Assembly (NCBI RefSeq): GCF_901472495.1
Contig: NZ_LR590469.1
Location: 1,302,001-1,366,000, forward strand
Length of the DNA stretch: 64,000 bases
Direction of reading: 5' to 3'
From: Yersinia enterocolitica subsp. enterocolitica
GTDB taxonomy: Bacteria; Pseudomonadota; Gammaproteobacteria; Enterobacterales; Enterobacteriaceae
Below, one piece after another: positions 8,981 through 16,937 of this stretch. The translations under genes and the position numbers were made by a program. The notes under the pieces were generated by a model. That model did not search any database. It saw only the letters and a list, made by a program, of their open reading frames with translations, and was not told the origin of the DNA. The number at the start of each line of letters is the position of its first letter. Position 1 is the stretch's first letter.

Positions 8981-10111
8981 ATGCGCCCAGTAACTCGTTT
9001 TAAATTTAATACCTATCTGACCCGACAGGCTGAGCTAAACGGGATCGCCATCGGCGATTTGAATAAAAAATTCAGTGTCGAACCCTCAGTAACTCAGACC
9101 ATCATGACCCGCGTGCAGCAATCTTCTGAGTTTCTCAGCAGCATTAATATTGTGCCAGTTGCCGAACTGACTGCCGAAAAAGTCGGCCTTGGGGTAACCG
9201 GCTCGATTGCCAGCAATACCGACACCGACGGCGGTGACGAACGCGAAACCGAAGACTTTCTGGCGCTGGACAGCGAGAAGTATTTCTGTGAACAGGTGAA
9301 CTACGATTTCCACATTCGCTACAACACCCTCGACCTGTGGGCGCGTTATCAGGATTTCCAGACCCGCCTGCGTGATGCCATTATCCGGCGGCAGGCATTG
9401 GATCGCATTCTGGCCGCGTTCAATGGTATCAGCCGCGCTAAAACCTCTAACCGTAAACAACACCCGCTATTACAAGATATCGCGGTAGGTTGGTTGCAGA
9501 AATACCGCACCAATGCGCCAACCCGCGTGATGAGTAAAATCATCGACGAAGACGGCAACGAACTGTCGAAAACCATCCGCATTGGCCGCAACGGCGACTA
9601 TCTCAATCTGGACGCGCTGGTGATGGACGCCACCAACAATATGATCGCCGACTGGCATCAGGAAGACCCTCATCTGGTGGTGATTACCGGCCGCCAATTA
9701 ATGCAGGATAAGTATTTTCCTATCGTCAATAAAGAGCAGGAAAACAGCGAAACCCTCGCCGGTGATCTGATTATCAGCCAAAAACGTATCGGCAATTTAC
9801 CGGCAATTCGGGTGCCATTCTTCCCACCGAATGCCTTGCTGATCACCCGCCTCGATAACCTCTCTATCTACTGGATGGAGGATTCACACCGCCGCCATAT
9901 TAATGAGAATCCCAAACGGGATCGCATCGAAAACTATGAATCGATTAAACAGGATTATGTAGTGGAAGATTACGCCTGCGGCTGTCTGGTGGAGAATATC
10001 GAGATTTTACCCGCGCCCAAAGAGAGAACCGATATTGCTCACCTGGCTGATGCGCTACTCACTGCGGTGAACAGTGCCGCTGCGCCGATGGTTGCCGAGG
10101 GGGATCAATAG
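8981..10111 (+). CDS. N: P2-type major capsid protein (gpN)
   Basis: This is the main shell protein of the head. The N-terminus (RPVTRFKFNTYLTRQAELNG), the central DFQTRLRDAIIRRQALDR and the C-terminal NLSIYWMEDSHRRHINENP are conserved features of P2 gpN. At 376 residues it is slightly longer than P2 gpN (357), with extra residues at the C-terminus. In P2 the N-terminal about 31 residues are removed by gpO during maturation. It has a clear AGGA ribosome-binding site (CACAGGATAATT) and follows gpO after 28 bases. It is intact, so shell protein could still be made if the late operon were induced. Confidence 0.95.
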   Translation: MRPVTRFKFNTYLTRQAELNGIAIGDLNKKFSVEPSVTQTIMTRVQQSSEFLSSINIVPVAELTAEKVGLGVTGSIASNTDTDGGDERETEDFLALDSEKYFCEQVNYDFHIRYNTLDLWARYQDFQTRLRDAIIRRQALDRILAAFNGISRAKTSNRKQHPLLQDIAVGWLQKYRTNAPTRVMSKIIDEDGNELSKTIRIGRNGDYLNLDALVMDATNNMIADWHQEDPHLVVITGRQLMQDKYFPIVNKEQENSETLAGDLIISQKRIGNLPAIRVPFFPPNALLITRLDNLSIYWMEDSHRRHINENPKRDRIENYESIKQDYVVEDYACGCLVENIEILPAPKERTDIAHLADALLTAVNSAAAPMVAEGDQ

Positions 10112-10114
10112 ATC

Positions 10115-10774
10115 ATGTCCAGCCCAGCCCGCCGCCACTTTATCCAACAGTCCGCCATGCTCGCCTCACAATTGCGGGATGATCCGCTGCGCCATGCCAC
10201 TGGCTATGAGCTGATGCTACTTAAACTCAACGAAGATAAGCGCAAGCTGAAACAGCTCCGCTCACAACAACGCAAGGCCGAGCTGAAACGCCAATTATTG
10301 CCAGACTACCTGCCGTGGGTATCGGGCGTACTCAATGAGGGGAAAGGCGCGCAGGACGCCATTTTAATGACCATCATGATTTGGCGGCTGGATGCAGGGG
10401 ATATTCCCGGTGCGCTGGATATCGCCCGTTATGCCCTGCGTTACCAATTGGTGCCGCCCGACCGTTTCACCCGCTCCACCGCCTACCTGATTGCCGAGGA
10501 AGTGGCCGAGTCTGCCAGTCGCAGCTATACCGCCAGTCAACCGGTCGATAGCGCCCCCTTATTGCAAACCCTCGAGTTGATGGAGGGCGAGGATATGCCC
10601 GATCAGGTGCGCGCCAAGCTACATAAAATGACCGGCTACGCACTGCGAGACAGTGGTCAGGGCGAACTGGCGTTGAGTCACCTCAATCGCGCACTTCAGT
10701 TAAACACCGGCTGTGGCGTCAAAAAGGACATTGAACGGCTGGCAGTGAAGTTAAAAAACGCCGCCAGCCGCTAA
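10115..10774 (+). CDS. M: P2-type small terminase subunit / endonuclease component (gpM)
   Basis: gpM works with gpP to recognise and cut cos and start packaging. It starts three bases after the gpN stop. The N-terminus SSPARRHFIQQSAMLASQLRD and the basic stretch KLNEDKRKLKQLRSQQRKAELKR, then LLPDYLPWVSGVLNEGKGAQD and MTIMIWRLDAGDIPGALDIA, are typical of the family (PF05944). Length (219) is normal next to about 247 in P2. The gene is intact although its partner gpP is destroyed. The following 100 bases up to gpL show no gene. Confidence 0.92.
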   Translation: MSSPARRHFIQQSAMLASQLRDDPLRHATGYELMLLKLNEDKRKLKQLRSQQRKAELKRQLLPDYLPWVSGVLNEGKGAQDAILMTIMIWRLDAGDIPGALDIARYALRYQLVPPDRFTRSTAYLIAEEVAESASRSYTASQPVDSAPLLQTLELMEGEDMPDQVRAKLHKMTGYALRDSGQGELALSHLNRALQLNTGCGVKKDIERLAVKLKNAASR

Positions 10775-10874
10775 ACCGCACGCTCCCCCGAGCCGGGCGG
10801 CACGATGGCCGCGACCGATTTTACCGAATCAACGCCATCGTCCACCGCCCTCTCATTCTGCTATTGAGGTTGCC

Positions 10875-11348
10875 ATGACCACTATTGTTATTCCCGCGCC
10901 ACGGCCCGATAAAATGGCCGAGCCGGTGATTGAAAATACCTTTTTTTGGCCTGCGGTTGACCCGATAAAACTGCGCGAGCTGTTGCGCCTTGAGGGAACC
11001 GTCACCGCCGAAAGGTTACGCTTTACCATTAAGGGGGCGATGGCTGAGGTCAATGCCGAGTTATTCGACTACCGCAGCCAACAGATGGCGGCCGGATTTA
11101 AGGCGCTGGCTGAGGTGCAAGCGGAGCAGATGGACGGCGAAAACATGCAGTTGGCTGAATATCTGCGAGCGGTGGGTGCCGTCACCGCCGCCTTGCTGGC
11201 CGAACGTTATCGCGGTTATGACGCCAGTGCCCGTGGTGATAAGCGCGCTGAAGCTATCGAAAATAGCGTGGGTGAATGGTGGCGCGATGCTCGTCACAGC
11301 ATTCGCAATATTACCGGTCAGCCGCACAACATTATTGATCTCATCTGA
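10875..11348 (+). CDS. L: P2-type head completion protein (gpL)
   Basis: gpL stabilises filled heads at the head-tail connector. The diagnostic features are the N-terminal WPAVDPIKLRELLRLEGTVT, the block MAEVNAELFDYRSQQMAAGF, the block HLLKRYRGYD-like AALLAERYRGYDASARGDK, and the C-terminal WWRDARHSIRNITGQP. Length (157) is near P2 gpL (169). GAGG lies nine bases before the ATG. The stop codon overlaps the start of gpX (TGATG), so the two are translationally coupled. Confidence 0.92.
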   Translation: MTTIVIPAPRPDKMAEPVIENTFFWPAVDPIKLRELLRLEGTVTAERLRFTIKGAMAEVNAELFDYRSQQMAAGFKALAEVQAEQMDGENMQLAEYLRAVGAVTAALLAERYRGYDASARGDKRAEAIENSVGEWWRDARHSIRNITGQPHNIIDLI

Positions 11349-11551
11349 TGCGGGTTTATGCGATGCAAGGCGACACCCTCGATGCGCTGTGCTGGCGCTA
11401 TTACCGCCGCACGCAACAAGTGGTTGAGCAAGTCTATAGCACAAATCCGGGGCTGGCCGAGTTAGGGGCCATTCTGCCCCACGGCTATCCGGTGGATTTA
11501 CCCGATATCGCGCCAGCCGCCCAACGAGAAACCCTTCAATTATGGGATTAA
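11348..11551 (+). CDS. X: P2-type tail protein gpX (LysM-like)
   Basis: A 67-residue protein with the LysM-like pattern of P2 gpX: YAMQGDTLDALCWRYYRRT at the start, then VEQVYSTNPGLAELGAILPHGYPVDLPDI. gpX is needed for tail assembly and is thought to act at the tail terminus. Length equals P2 gpX. The ATG overlaps the gpL stop and its own 3' end overlaps the upstream in-frame start of the holin gene. Confidence 0.9.
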   Translation: MRVYAMQGDTLDALCWRYYRRTQQVVEQVYSTNPGLAELGAILPHGYPVDLPDIAPAAQRETLQLWD

Positions 11552-11553
11552 AA

Positions 11554-11763
11554 ATGGAAGAGATAACCACTCGACTCGCCCACAGCCTGACGGTGATATT
11601 AATTTTTATTGCCGCCCTCACCGCTGAAGAAATAGCGTTCTATGTGGCGACTATCGCCGCGACTGTCACCTGTAGCGTGAACTGGTATTACCGCCGCAAA
11701 TGCTATTTGTTGCTGAAAAAGCGGCATGACAAGGAGAGCGCGATTGATGAATTCCGCCGTTAA
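11554..11763 (+). CDS. Small phage holin-like membrane protein
   Basis: About 69 residues with two hydrophobic segments (HSLTVILIFIAALTAEEIAFYVATIAATV) followed by a basic cytoplasmic tail (NWYYRRKCYLLLKKRH). It sits between gpX and the endolysin, exactly where P2 encodes its holin Y, and it overlaps the endolysin start. The sequence is unlike P2 gpY, which is longer, so the role as lysis-timing holin rests on topology and position. An alternative ATG at 11542 overlaps the end of gpX. With a SAR-type endolysin downstream, a small pinholin-like protein would fit. P2's lysA antiholin is not present between the endolysin and lysB. Confidence 0.75.
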   Translation: MEEITTRLAHSLTVILIFIAALTAEEIAFYVATIAATVTCSVNWYYRRKCYLLLKKRHDKESAIDEFRR

Positions 11764-12253
11764 GCGCTGTTTAGTGGCTGCCATTCTGGCGTTGGCGGTC
11801 ACATTGCCCCACTACCCAACACTAACAACCTCCACTGCTGGATTAAGACTGATTGCCGATCATGAGGGCTGCCAGCTCAGCGCCTATTTGTGCAGCGCCA
11901 ATGTGTGGACTAATGGCATCGGTCACACTGCCGGGGTCAAGCCCAACACCGTTATCAGTGAGCAACAGGTGGCGCTCAATCTGGTGGCTGACGTGCAGCG
12001 GGTCGAATGGGCAATAGCCGTCTGTATGCCAGTTGCCATGCCGCAACCGGTCTATGACGCGGTAGTGTCATTTACTTTTAACGTTGGCACCGGCGCAGCT
12101 TGCCGCTCGACACTGGCCTTTTTTGTCAATAAGGGCGACTGGCGCAGCGCCTGTAATCAGTTGCCGCGCTGGGTGTATGTCAACGGCGTGAAAAACCAAG
12201 GGCTGGAGCGTCGCCGCATTGCTGAGCAAAAGCGCTGCCTGAATGGGATCTGA
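11747..12253 (+). CDS. K: SAR-type phage endolysin, lysozyme family GH24 (gpK position)
   Basis: A muramidase that degrades peptidoglycan at lysis. The weakly hydrophobic N-terminal segment (CLVAAILALAVTLPHYP) resembles a signal-arrest-release anchor that tethers the inactive enzyme to the inner membrane. The catalytic region reads DHEGCQLSAYLCSANVWT with GIGHT after it. Spacing fits the triad E-8-(D/C)-5-T, with cysteine where T4-like enzymes have aspartate; Cys-containing triads are known among SAR endolysins. AFNVGTGA-like FTFNVGTGAACRSTL and GLERRRIAEQKRCLNG confirm the family. Start ATG 11747 has AAGGAGA nine bases upstream. Several extra cysteines suggest disulfide control of activity, which is inference. 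Confidence 0.88.
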   Translation: MNSAVKRCLVAAILALAVTLPHYPTLTTSTAGLRLIADHEGCQLSAYLCSANVWTNGIGHTAGVKPNTVISEQQVALNLVADVQRVEWAIAVCMPVAMPQPVYDAVVSFTFNVGTGAACRSTLAFFVNKGDWRSACNQLPRWVYVNGVKNQGLERRRIAEQKRCLNGI

Positions 12254-12254
12254 G

Positions 12255-12671
12255 ATGCCTATCGTGCTGATGCTAATGGCGGGAATGGTGATGGCGTTAG
12301 GGTGGTATACGCACCACCAGAGCCTCGCTATCGCAAACGCCAGCAACATAATTGGCGCGCTATCCGCAGAAATTGAGAACCGCGATAACACCCTCATCCA
12401 GTTGCAAGAACAGGCTCAACGTCAGGCAAAAAGCGAAAGAATATTAAGGCAATCACTGAGCGATGCCAACCACTTATCGCAATCCCGTGAACAGAAAATT
12501 CAAAGGTTACTCAATGAAAATAAAGCGTTGCGCAATTGGTCTGTTACTGCTTTGCCTTCTGACGTTATCCGGCTGCACCAGCGCCCCGCATTCGCCAATC
12601 CCAACGATTATTTACGTTGGCTGTCCGCCAGTGAACAGTTGCCCACTGCCCGCCAGTCACGCAACGGTTAA
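12255..12671 (+). CDS. lysB: Inner-membrane spanin (LysB, Rz-like)
   Basis: i-Spanins join inner and outer membrane with the outer-membrane lipoprotein LysC and disrupt the outer membrane in the last step of lysis. The protein begins with one transmembrane helix (VLMLMAGMVMALGWYTHH), followed by a long charged, glutamine-rich coiled coil (residues about 35-105), the classical Rz design. The start is taken as ATG 12255, one base after the endolysin stop; an in-frame ATG at 12243 lies inside the endolysin gene. The o-spanin gene begins inside this gene in the +1 frame, as in P2 lysB/lysC and lambda Rz/Rz1. Confidence 0.88.
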   Translation: MPIVLMLMAGMVMALGWYTHHQSLAIANASNIIGALSAEIENRDNTLIQLQEQAQRQAKSERILRQSLSDANHLSQSREQKIQRLLNENKALRNWSVTALPSDVIRLHQRPAFANPNDYLRWLSASEQLPTARQSRNG

Positions 12672-12828
12672 CGGTGATTTAAGTGCCGATATCCGCCAGT
12701 TAGAAACCGCACTGGTAGCCTGCGGGCTGCAAGTAGAAGCCATCAAACGGTGCCAGGAACAACATAATGTTAAAACCCAAACTGCTACGCCAAGCCTTAA
12801 CCGACAGTCTGCAACTGTTTCAGACTAA
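12514..12828 (+). CDS. lysC: Outer-membrane lipoprotein spanin (LysC, Rz1-like), nested in lysB
   Basis: It starts inside lysB in another frame. The precursor begins MKIKRCAIGLLLLCLLTLSG followed by the lipidated cysteine: a lipoprotein signal peptide with lipobox LSGC at residue 21. The rest is short, proline-rich near the start (APHSPIPTIIYVGCPPVNSCP) and periplasmic, the normal o-spanin form. Overlap with lysB is 158 bases and the 3' end also overlaps the start of gpR by 62 bases, so three frames are used in this stretch. LysB and LysC together fuse the two membranes during lysis. Confidence 0.85.
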   Translation: MKIKRCAIGLLLLCLLTLSGCTSAPHSPIPTIIYVGCPPVNSCPLPASHATVNGDLSADIRQLETALVACGLQVEAIKRCQEQHNVKTQTATPSLNRQSATVSD

Positions 12829-13222
12829 CCCAGAACGGCTGAAAATGTTTGTTGATGGTGGCCGCATTGTCTCAACACTGGCCCCGTCGCTGTCTTTTGA
12901 AAATCAATATACGCTGACGCTGTTTATTGAGGATTTCCCCGATGATGTTGATTATCTCTTTGTGCCGATACTGGCATGGCTGCGGGAACATCAACCGGAC
13001 ATCATGGCAACAGAAGAAAAGCGCCGCACCGGCTTTATTCATAAGGTTGATGTGATGAGCGATGTGCTGAGTGATATCCGTATCGACTTGCAACTGACTG
13101 AGCGGGTGATAGTGAAAGAGTTGGACGGCGCACTACACGTTAACCATGAGCCGGAACCGGCTTGGCCGGGTACGCCAACACGGCCAACAGCCATCTACTT
13201 TAACGGTGAAACGGTCAAATGA
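12767..13222 (+). CDS. R: P2-type tail completion protein (gpR)
   Basis: gpR and gpS finish the P2 tail at the end that joins the head. The pattern LKPKLLRQALTDSLQLFQTN PERLKMFVDGG, then LAPSLSFENQYTLTLFIEDF and LREHQPDIMATEEKR matches the gpR family (PF06891). Length (151) is like P2 gpR (155). The start lies inside lysC and the stop overlaps the gpS start by four bases (ATGA), which indicates coupled translation. No defect is seen. Confidence 0.92.
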   Translation: MLKPKLLRQALTDSLQLFQTNPERLKMFVDGGRIVSTLAPSLSFENQYTLTLFIEDFPDDVDYLFVPILAWLREHQPDIMATEEKRRTGFIHKVDVMSDVLSDIRIDLQLTERVIVKELDGALHVNHEPEPAWPGTPTRPTAIYFNGETVK

Positions 13223-13677
13223 ATGCGCTGAAACCCTTTGATGATGCCCTGGCCGCACTGATTGCCAGCCTAACCCCAAAAGCGCGCAAGACACTGGCGG
13301 TCACTATCGCTAAACGCCTGCGCGCCAGTCAACAGCAACGTATTAAACGCCAGCAAGCGCCCGACGGCACCCCGTATGCAGCACGTAAATCTCAACCGCT
13401 GCGTAAACCCAAGGGCCGGATTAAGCGGGAAATGTTCGCCAAGTTGCGCACCGCGCGCTATATGAAAACTAACAGCAGCCCTGATGAGGCGGTGGTCGAG
13501 TTTGCCGGGCGCGTAGAACGCATGGCGCGGGTGCATCACTTTGGCCTGCGTGACCGTCCGAACGTGCATAGCAAAGATGTGCAGTATGATGAAAGGCCGT
13601 TGCTGGGGTTTAGTCAGCAAGATATTGCTATTGTTAGAAATATATTTGTAGATTCTATAAACTCAGCAACTAGCTGA
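13219..13677 (+). CDS. S: P2-type tail completion protein (gpS)
   Basis: Partner of gpR in tail completion (PF05069). Typical segments are FDDALAALIASLTPKARKTL near the start, LRASQQQRIKRQQAPDGTPY, and FAGRVERMARVHHFGLRDRP. Length (152) is normal against 150 in P2. It closes the first rightward late operon: an inverted repeat at 13682-13720 follows immediately, and the next two genes are on the opposite strand as inserted cargo. Confidence 0.92.
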   Translation: MNALKPFDDALAALIASLTPKARKTLAVTIAKRLRASQQQRIKRQQAPDGTPYAARKSQPLRKPKGRIKREMFAKLRTARYMKTNSSPDEAVVEFAGRVERMARVHHFGLRDRPNVHSKDVQYDERPLLGFSQQDIAIVRNIFVDSINSATS

Positions 13678-13681
13678 TATT

Positions 13682-13720
13682 AAAAGGGATACTATTGAAA
13701 ATGAATAGCATCCCTTTGCC
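13682..13720. terminator. Bidirectional terminator between gpS and the inserted operon
   Basis: A near-perfect hairpin (AAAGGGAT-ACTATT pairing with AATAGC-ATCCCTTT, seven-base loop) lies between the convergent ends of gpS and the minus-strand cargo operon. It would stop late transcription from running antisense through the cargo, and the reverse. Confidence 0.7.
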
Positions 13721-14761
13721 TTAAATGAAGATATTCTTTCTATCTAAACTAAAGAAATCACATGTAACACCTAATATTGCTTGTGAATGTGATGACAAGG
13801 CGGATGGGGGTACTGGATTGATACCATAAGCGAATGAGTCAAACTCTTTTGCGCAATCAAAAATGAAATTACTCACCTGAGACTTACAGAAGTAATCAGC
13901 TAGAATCTCAGATTTTATAGATTCAGACTGAGCCTTTAGTTCATCTTCTATTGTATTTGCTATTCCTGCTTGGGGAATAATGCTTCCAGCGAGAGCCGAG
14001 GCCATTTTACCAACTCTTTCAGTAAAGAATTTACCGGAGTTACCATATCTGAACCCAACGTCCAAAAGCTGCCTTCTTTGTTCTTGCTCAGCAGTAAGGT
14101 GCTCACGTAATATAAAGTCTAAAGATATTAAAAAATAAGACTGTAGAATATAAATAACTCGCCAAATCGTCGGTAGTTCGGGAGAATGTCTAGATAGTGT
14201 TGAAGCACATTCGAAGAAAAAATTTATTTCATTTAATAGTGCATTGCATCCATCAAAACTAAGTGGCTCTAATAAGCGAGATTTGCTTTTTTCTAAGCGA
14301 CCTTTCCAGTCACCACCAATTTTCCCATTTGATGATTCATTTAGTTTGTTTAAAAAATCCTCTTCAGTAATTCTTTTTAATTGGGACTTTTCACTTTTAG
14401 ATAAACGAGCCAAAAATTTCCCGTCTAGAATTGGAACGTGATGTTTTAGCCCAAACTCTCTTACATCAGGTCTATTTTCGCTTGTTACAACTATACACCC
14501 ATCTAAATCCAAAATAGATTGCAGCCCTTTAGCCCAAAATATTCTTTCAATAGCTTGAGGTGTGCGTTTATTTTTTATGTCAACATTAATTCGTTCACGA
14601 CTTAATGGGGAGGTCTTACCATACAAAAGCAAATCGACATCTGTAACATCAAATTTGTTATACTTAAATTTACATCCTCTTACTACATAATACCCCATTC
14701 CGATAAAATAATTTCTTAACATCTCTTCGGTAGCATACCCTTTTGGTAATTTCTCACTCAT
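13721..14761 (-). CDS. PD-(D/E)xK nuclease-like protein, second gene of the S-V cargo operon
   Basis: 346 residues, no named family recognised. The first 115 residues look like a restriction-endonuclease fold: a helix, then GYYVVRGCKFKY, the acidic strand TDVDLLLYG (D41, D43) and NVDIKNKR (D61-I-K63), followed by a helix and the strand CIVVTSENR. D41/D43 plus D61-x-K63 would form a PD-(D/E)xK active site. The rest is mostly helical without clear motifs. Its start overlaps the stop of the 417-residue gene upstream (ATGA), so the two are translated together. It is AT-rich, against the direction of phage late genes, and sits between S and V, a site where P2-like phages carry extra genes. A nuclease effector of a two-gene anti-phage system is a reasonable guess, not proven. 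Confidence 0.6.
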   Translation of the reverse strand: MSEKLPKGYATEEMLRNYFIGMGYYVVRGCKFKYNKFDVTDVDLLLYGKTSPLSRERINVDIKNKRTPQAIERIFWAKGLQSILDLDGCIVVTSENRPDVREFGLKHHVPILDGKFLARLSKSEKSQLKRITEEDFLNKLNESSNGKIGGDWKGRLEKSKSRLLEPLSFDGCNALLNEINFFFECASTLSRHSPELPTIWRVIYILQSYFLISLDFILREHLTAEQEQRRQLLDVGFRYGNSGKFFTERVGKMASALAGSIIPQAGIANTIEDELKAQSESIKSEILADYFCKSQVSNFIFDCAKEFDSFAYGINPVPPSALSSHSQAILGVTCDFFSLDRKNIFI

Positions 14762-16011
14762 TTACCTAGCTCCCCTAGTCTGATATCCTCTAAGAGATTT
14801 TTAGCTTGTATTCTAACTGCTTCCGTGCAATTTTTTCTTGTATACTCTCTAGTAATCTCAGGGTTAATAAACTCAGTAACTTTAGCACTCGGCAAATTAA
14901 CTATTGCTTCTGCCGTTATATCGCCATTTTGAATGACCGACAAAGCTAACCTTCCTACTTCCGGCTTCAATAATCTCATTGTAAACATTCCGCCTTTCGC
15001 TGGAGTGATTCTTACCACACCTTTAAATTCCAATGCCTGGTAATCGTTACCAATTGCAGTTGCTGGCCCAACCTCTCCACCATTAATTAATTTCCCCATA
15101 AGCGATGATATCATTTGTATTCGCCCTCGATAATATGAGCTGACAGTCATGCCATAAGTCAATGAGGCCACTAATGCCTTCGCTAAATCTAAAGCGTCAT
15201 CAGCTATTGTGTCCGTAAATTTTGAAAATGCTGCGGGCCTAGTTACAAAGTAATTTTTCCCCGATAAGTTACCGACAACACTAACATCAAACATACCTAT
15301 CGAGTGTAATCTAGAAAAAAGATTTTCAGTCAATATCTGTGTTGCAGCTAATAGTGGTATACATCCACTTGATTCCAACTTTTCATTTAATTCAATTAAT
15401 AACCTACTTTCTTCTGAGCTTAAAGAACTTAAAACTGCATTAATTTTCTTTGCGTCATTTTTCCTGAATAAGTTCCCATTAAATAACAGTTTTTCATCTT
15501 TTGATATTGGCTCAGAGTCAAAGAAGTGGAGTCCGCCTCCCATTAATAAAGTATTTTTAACTTCAATGGTAGGTAGTTTATATTTATCAGATATGTATTC
15601 AATCGCTTTGATATCTGTAATTGGCATCTCAGAAGCAATTTCTGATATACCAATTACAGCATCTTCATATACTTCATGGTTTGATTCATTAAATATAGTA
15701 GACGTATGCTCTAATACCCCCTGACCTGTTATACCTAAAACTTCAATGCCTCCAGCCCCTTTTAATATTAACCGTTGCCTCTCAAGCTCATCCAATATGG
15801 AAGGTAGTTCGGTTTTTGGGCTAATGTAATTAGCCTTAGCCAGAGCTTCAAGCCTTCTAGTATTAAGTTGCTCTTGAGTGTCAGCTGAAATGGCTGATAG
15901 TAATGAGCCGCATTTACCAGCAAAACTTATTGAATCAAAATCTTGACTTGTTGTTGTTTGGACTTTTTTTGCATGATGGATTATCCATGCCCCTTTTACT
16001 TTTTTTTTCAT
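14758..16011 (-). CDS. Unrecognised 417-residue protein, first gene of the S-V cargo operon
   Basis: No family recognised. Residues about 50-110 look like a winged helix (RRLEALAKANYISPKTELPS, then ILDELERQRLIL and a wing VLGITGQGVLEHT). The middle is helical, and the C-terminal third has alternating strands (ALEFKGVVRITPAKGGMFTM). No transmembrane segment, signal peptide, Walker A or nuclease motif is seen. It could be a sensor or regulator for the nuclease-like gene that it overlaps by four bases. It starts MKKKVKG from an A-rich stretch. The gene is much more AT-rich than the phage structural genes on both sides, a sign of separate acquisition. Confidence 0.55.
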   Translation of the reverse strand: MKKKVKGAWIIHHAKKVQTTTSQDFDSISFAGKCGSLLSAISADTQEQLNTRRLEALAKANYISPKTELPSILDELERQRLILKGAGGIEVLGITGQGVLEHTSTIFNESNHEVYEDAVIGISEIASEMPITDIKAIEYISDKYKLPTIEVKNTLLMGGGLHFFDSEPISKDEKLLFNGNLFRKNDAKKINAVLSSLSSEESRLLIELNEKLESSGCIPLLAATQILTENLFSRLHSIGMFDVSVVGNLSGKNYFVTRPAAFSKFTDTIADDALDLAKALVASLTYGMTVSSYYRGRIQMISSLMGKLINGGEVGPATAIGNDYQALEFKGVVRITPAKGGMFTMRLLKPEVGRLALSVIQNGDITAEAIVNLPSAKVTEFINPEITREYTRKNCTEAVRIQAKNLLEDIRLGELGK

Positions 16012-16126
16012 TATTCGATCCCAGATAAAATGATTTTGCTTTATAAAATCTCTTCATTGCTTATGAATCACAAAGTAGGTTCAAAAGAGATTTTTCTTTC
16101 TTATCAAGAAGTAATTAAGCACTTGT

Positions 16127-16144
16127 TGTGCTATTTATCAAACA
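16127..16144. promoter_or_regulatory. Ogr/Delta late-activator site upstream of V
   Basis: TTGT-N12-ACAA, the extended P2 late-activator consensus, centred at 16135.5 in the short gap between the cargo operon and gpV. Known sites lie about 55 bases before the transcription start, which would put this start near 16190, only a few bases from the gpV start codon (16192). The weak -10-like CACTAT at about 16179-16184 agrees. The unusually short leader may reflect loss of DNA when the cargo inserted. Confidence 0.65.
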
Positions 16145-16191
16145 ATTTCTATGATTTGTAAGATGCATAACCCAATGACACTATTTGGGGC

Positions 16192-16821
16192 ATGAACACT
16201 CAAACCCAAATCACTGAAATCCTGCGCCTGCTGCGCAACCTGATCCGCATTGGTACGGTGGCCGAGGTCGATCTCGACCAAACCCTGTGCCGTGTGGCGA
16301 CGGGGGACAATAGCACCGGTTGGTTAAACTGGCTGACGCTGCGCGCCGGTCAATCGCGATCATGGTGGGCACCGTCAAAGGGTGAGCAAGTATTGATATT
16401 GTCTCTCGGCGGCGAGCTGGATACCGCCTTTGTGCTGCCGGGAATTTTCTCTGATCACTTCCCGCCGCCGTCGGCCTCGGCGGATGGCCTGTATATCGCC
16501 TTTCCTGACGGTGCCACGTTGCACTATGAACCTGACAGCGGCGAGTTGCAGGCTGATGGCATCAAAACGGCGGTTATCAATGCCAGTGAATCGATAAATG
16601 CCACTGCCCCCACTATCACCTGTGCTGCCTCGGTAAAAATCCTGCTAGATACACCCGAAGTGGAATGCACCCACAACCTGACTACCAGCACGTTGAACGT
16701 TAAGAAAGGCAGCAAGATGAGCGGCAACATTAACCATTCCGGCGGCAAGTTCTCATCCAATGGCGTGGTGGTTGATAAACATAACCACGGAGGTGTGAAG
16801 CGCGGTGGGGATAATACCTAG
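16192..16821 (+). CDS. V: P2-type baseplate spike protein (gpV)
   Basis: gpV forms the trimeric central spike that punctures the outer membrane. The N-terminal OB-fold part shows RNLIRIGTVAEVDLDQTLCR and WLTLRAGQSRSWWAPSKGEQ, followed by LGGELDTAFVLPGIFSD, all family hallmarks (PF04717/PF18946). The C-terminal beta-helix tip ends in KHNHGG, the HxH motif that holds iron in the P2 spike apex. Length (209) matches P2 gpV (211). It begins a new late transcription unit after the S-V cargo. The next 115 bases up to the Rpn remnant hold no gene. Confidence 0.94.
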   Translation: MNTQTQITEILRLLRNLIRIGTVAEVDLDQTLCRVATGDNSTGWLNWLTLRAGQSRSWWAPSKGEQVLILSLGGELDTAFVLPGIFSDHFPPPSASADGLYIAFPDGATLHYEPDSGELQADGIKTAVINASESINATAPTITCAASVKILLDTPEVECTHNLTTSTLNVKKGSKMSGNINHSGGKFSSNGVVVDKHNHGGVKRGGDNT

Positions 16822-16937
16822 GGGATAAAATGATAATTCAGCAAATGGATTTTTCCCCCACTAAGAACCCTGTAACAAAAATCTGAAAATAATCCTTACT
16901 ATTCAATTCACTATGAAGACCATGTTATTCTCCGGCG

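Noticed and set aside
10990..11621. Overlapping open frames on both strands over gpL and gpX (up to 186 codons)
   Set aside because: They are shadows of strongly conserved gpL/gpX in a region with few stop codons; no own ribosome-binding site or family pattern.
16012..16161. Open frame of 72 codons between the cargo operon and V
   Set aside because: Its start overlaps the 5' end of the cargo gene, composition is random and AT-rich, and the stretch contains the Ogr site instead.
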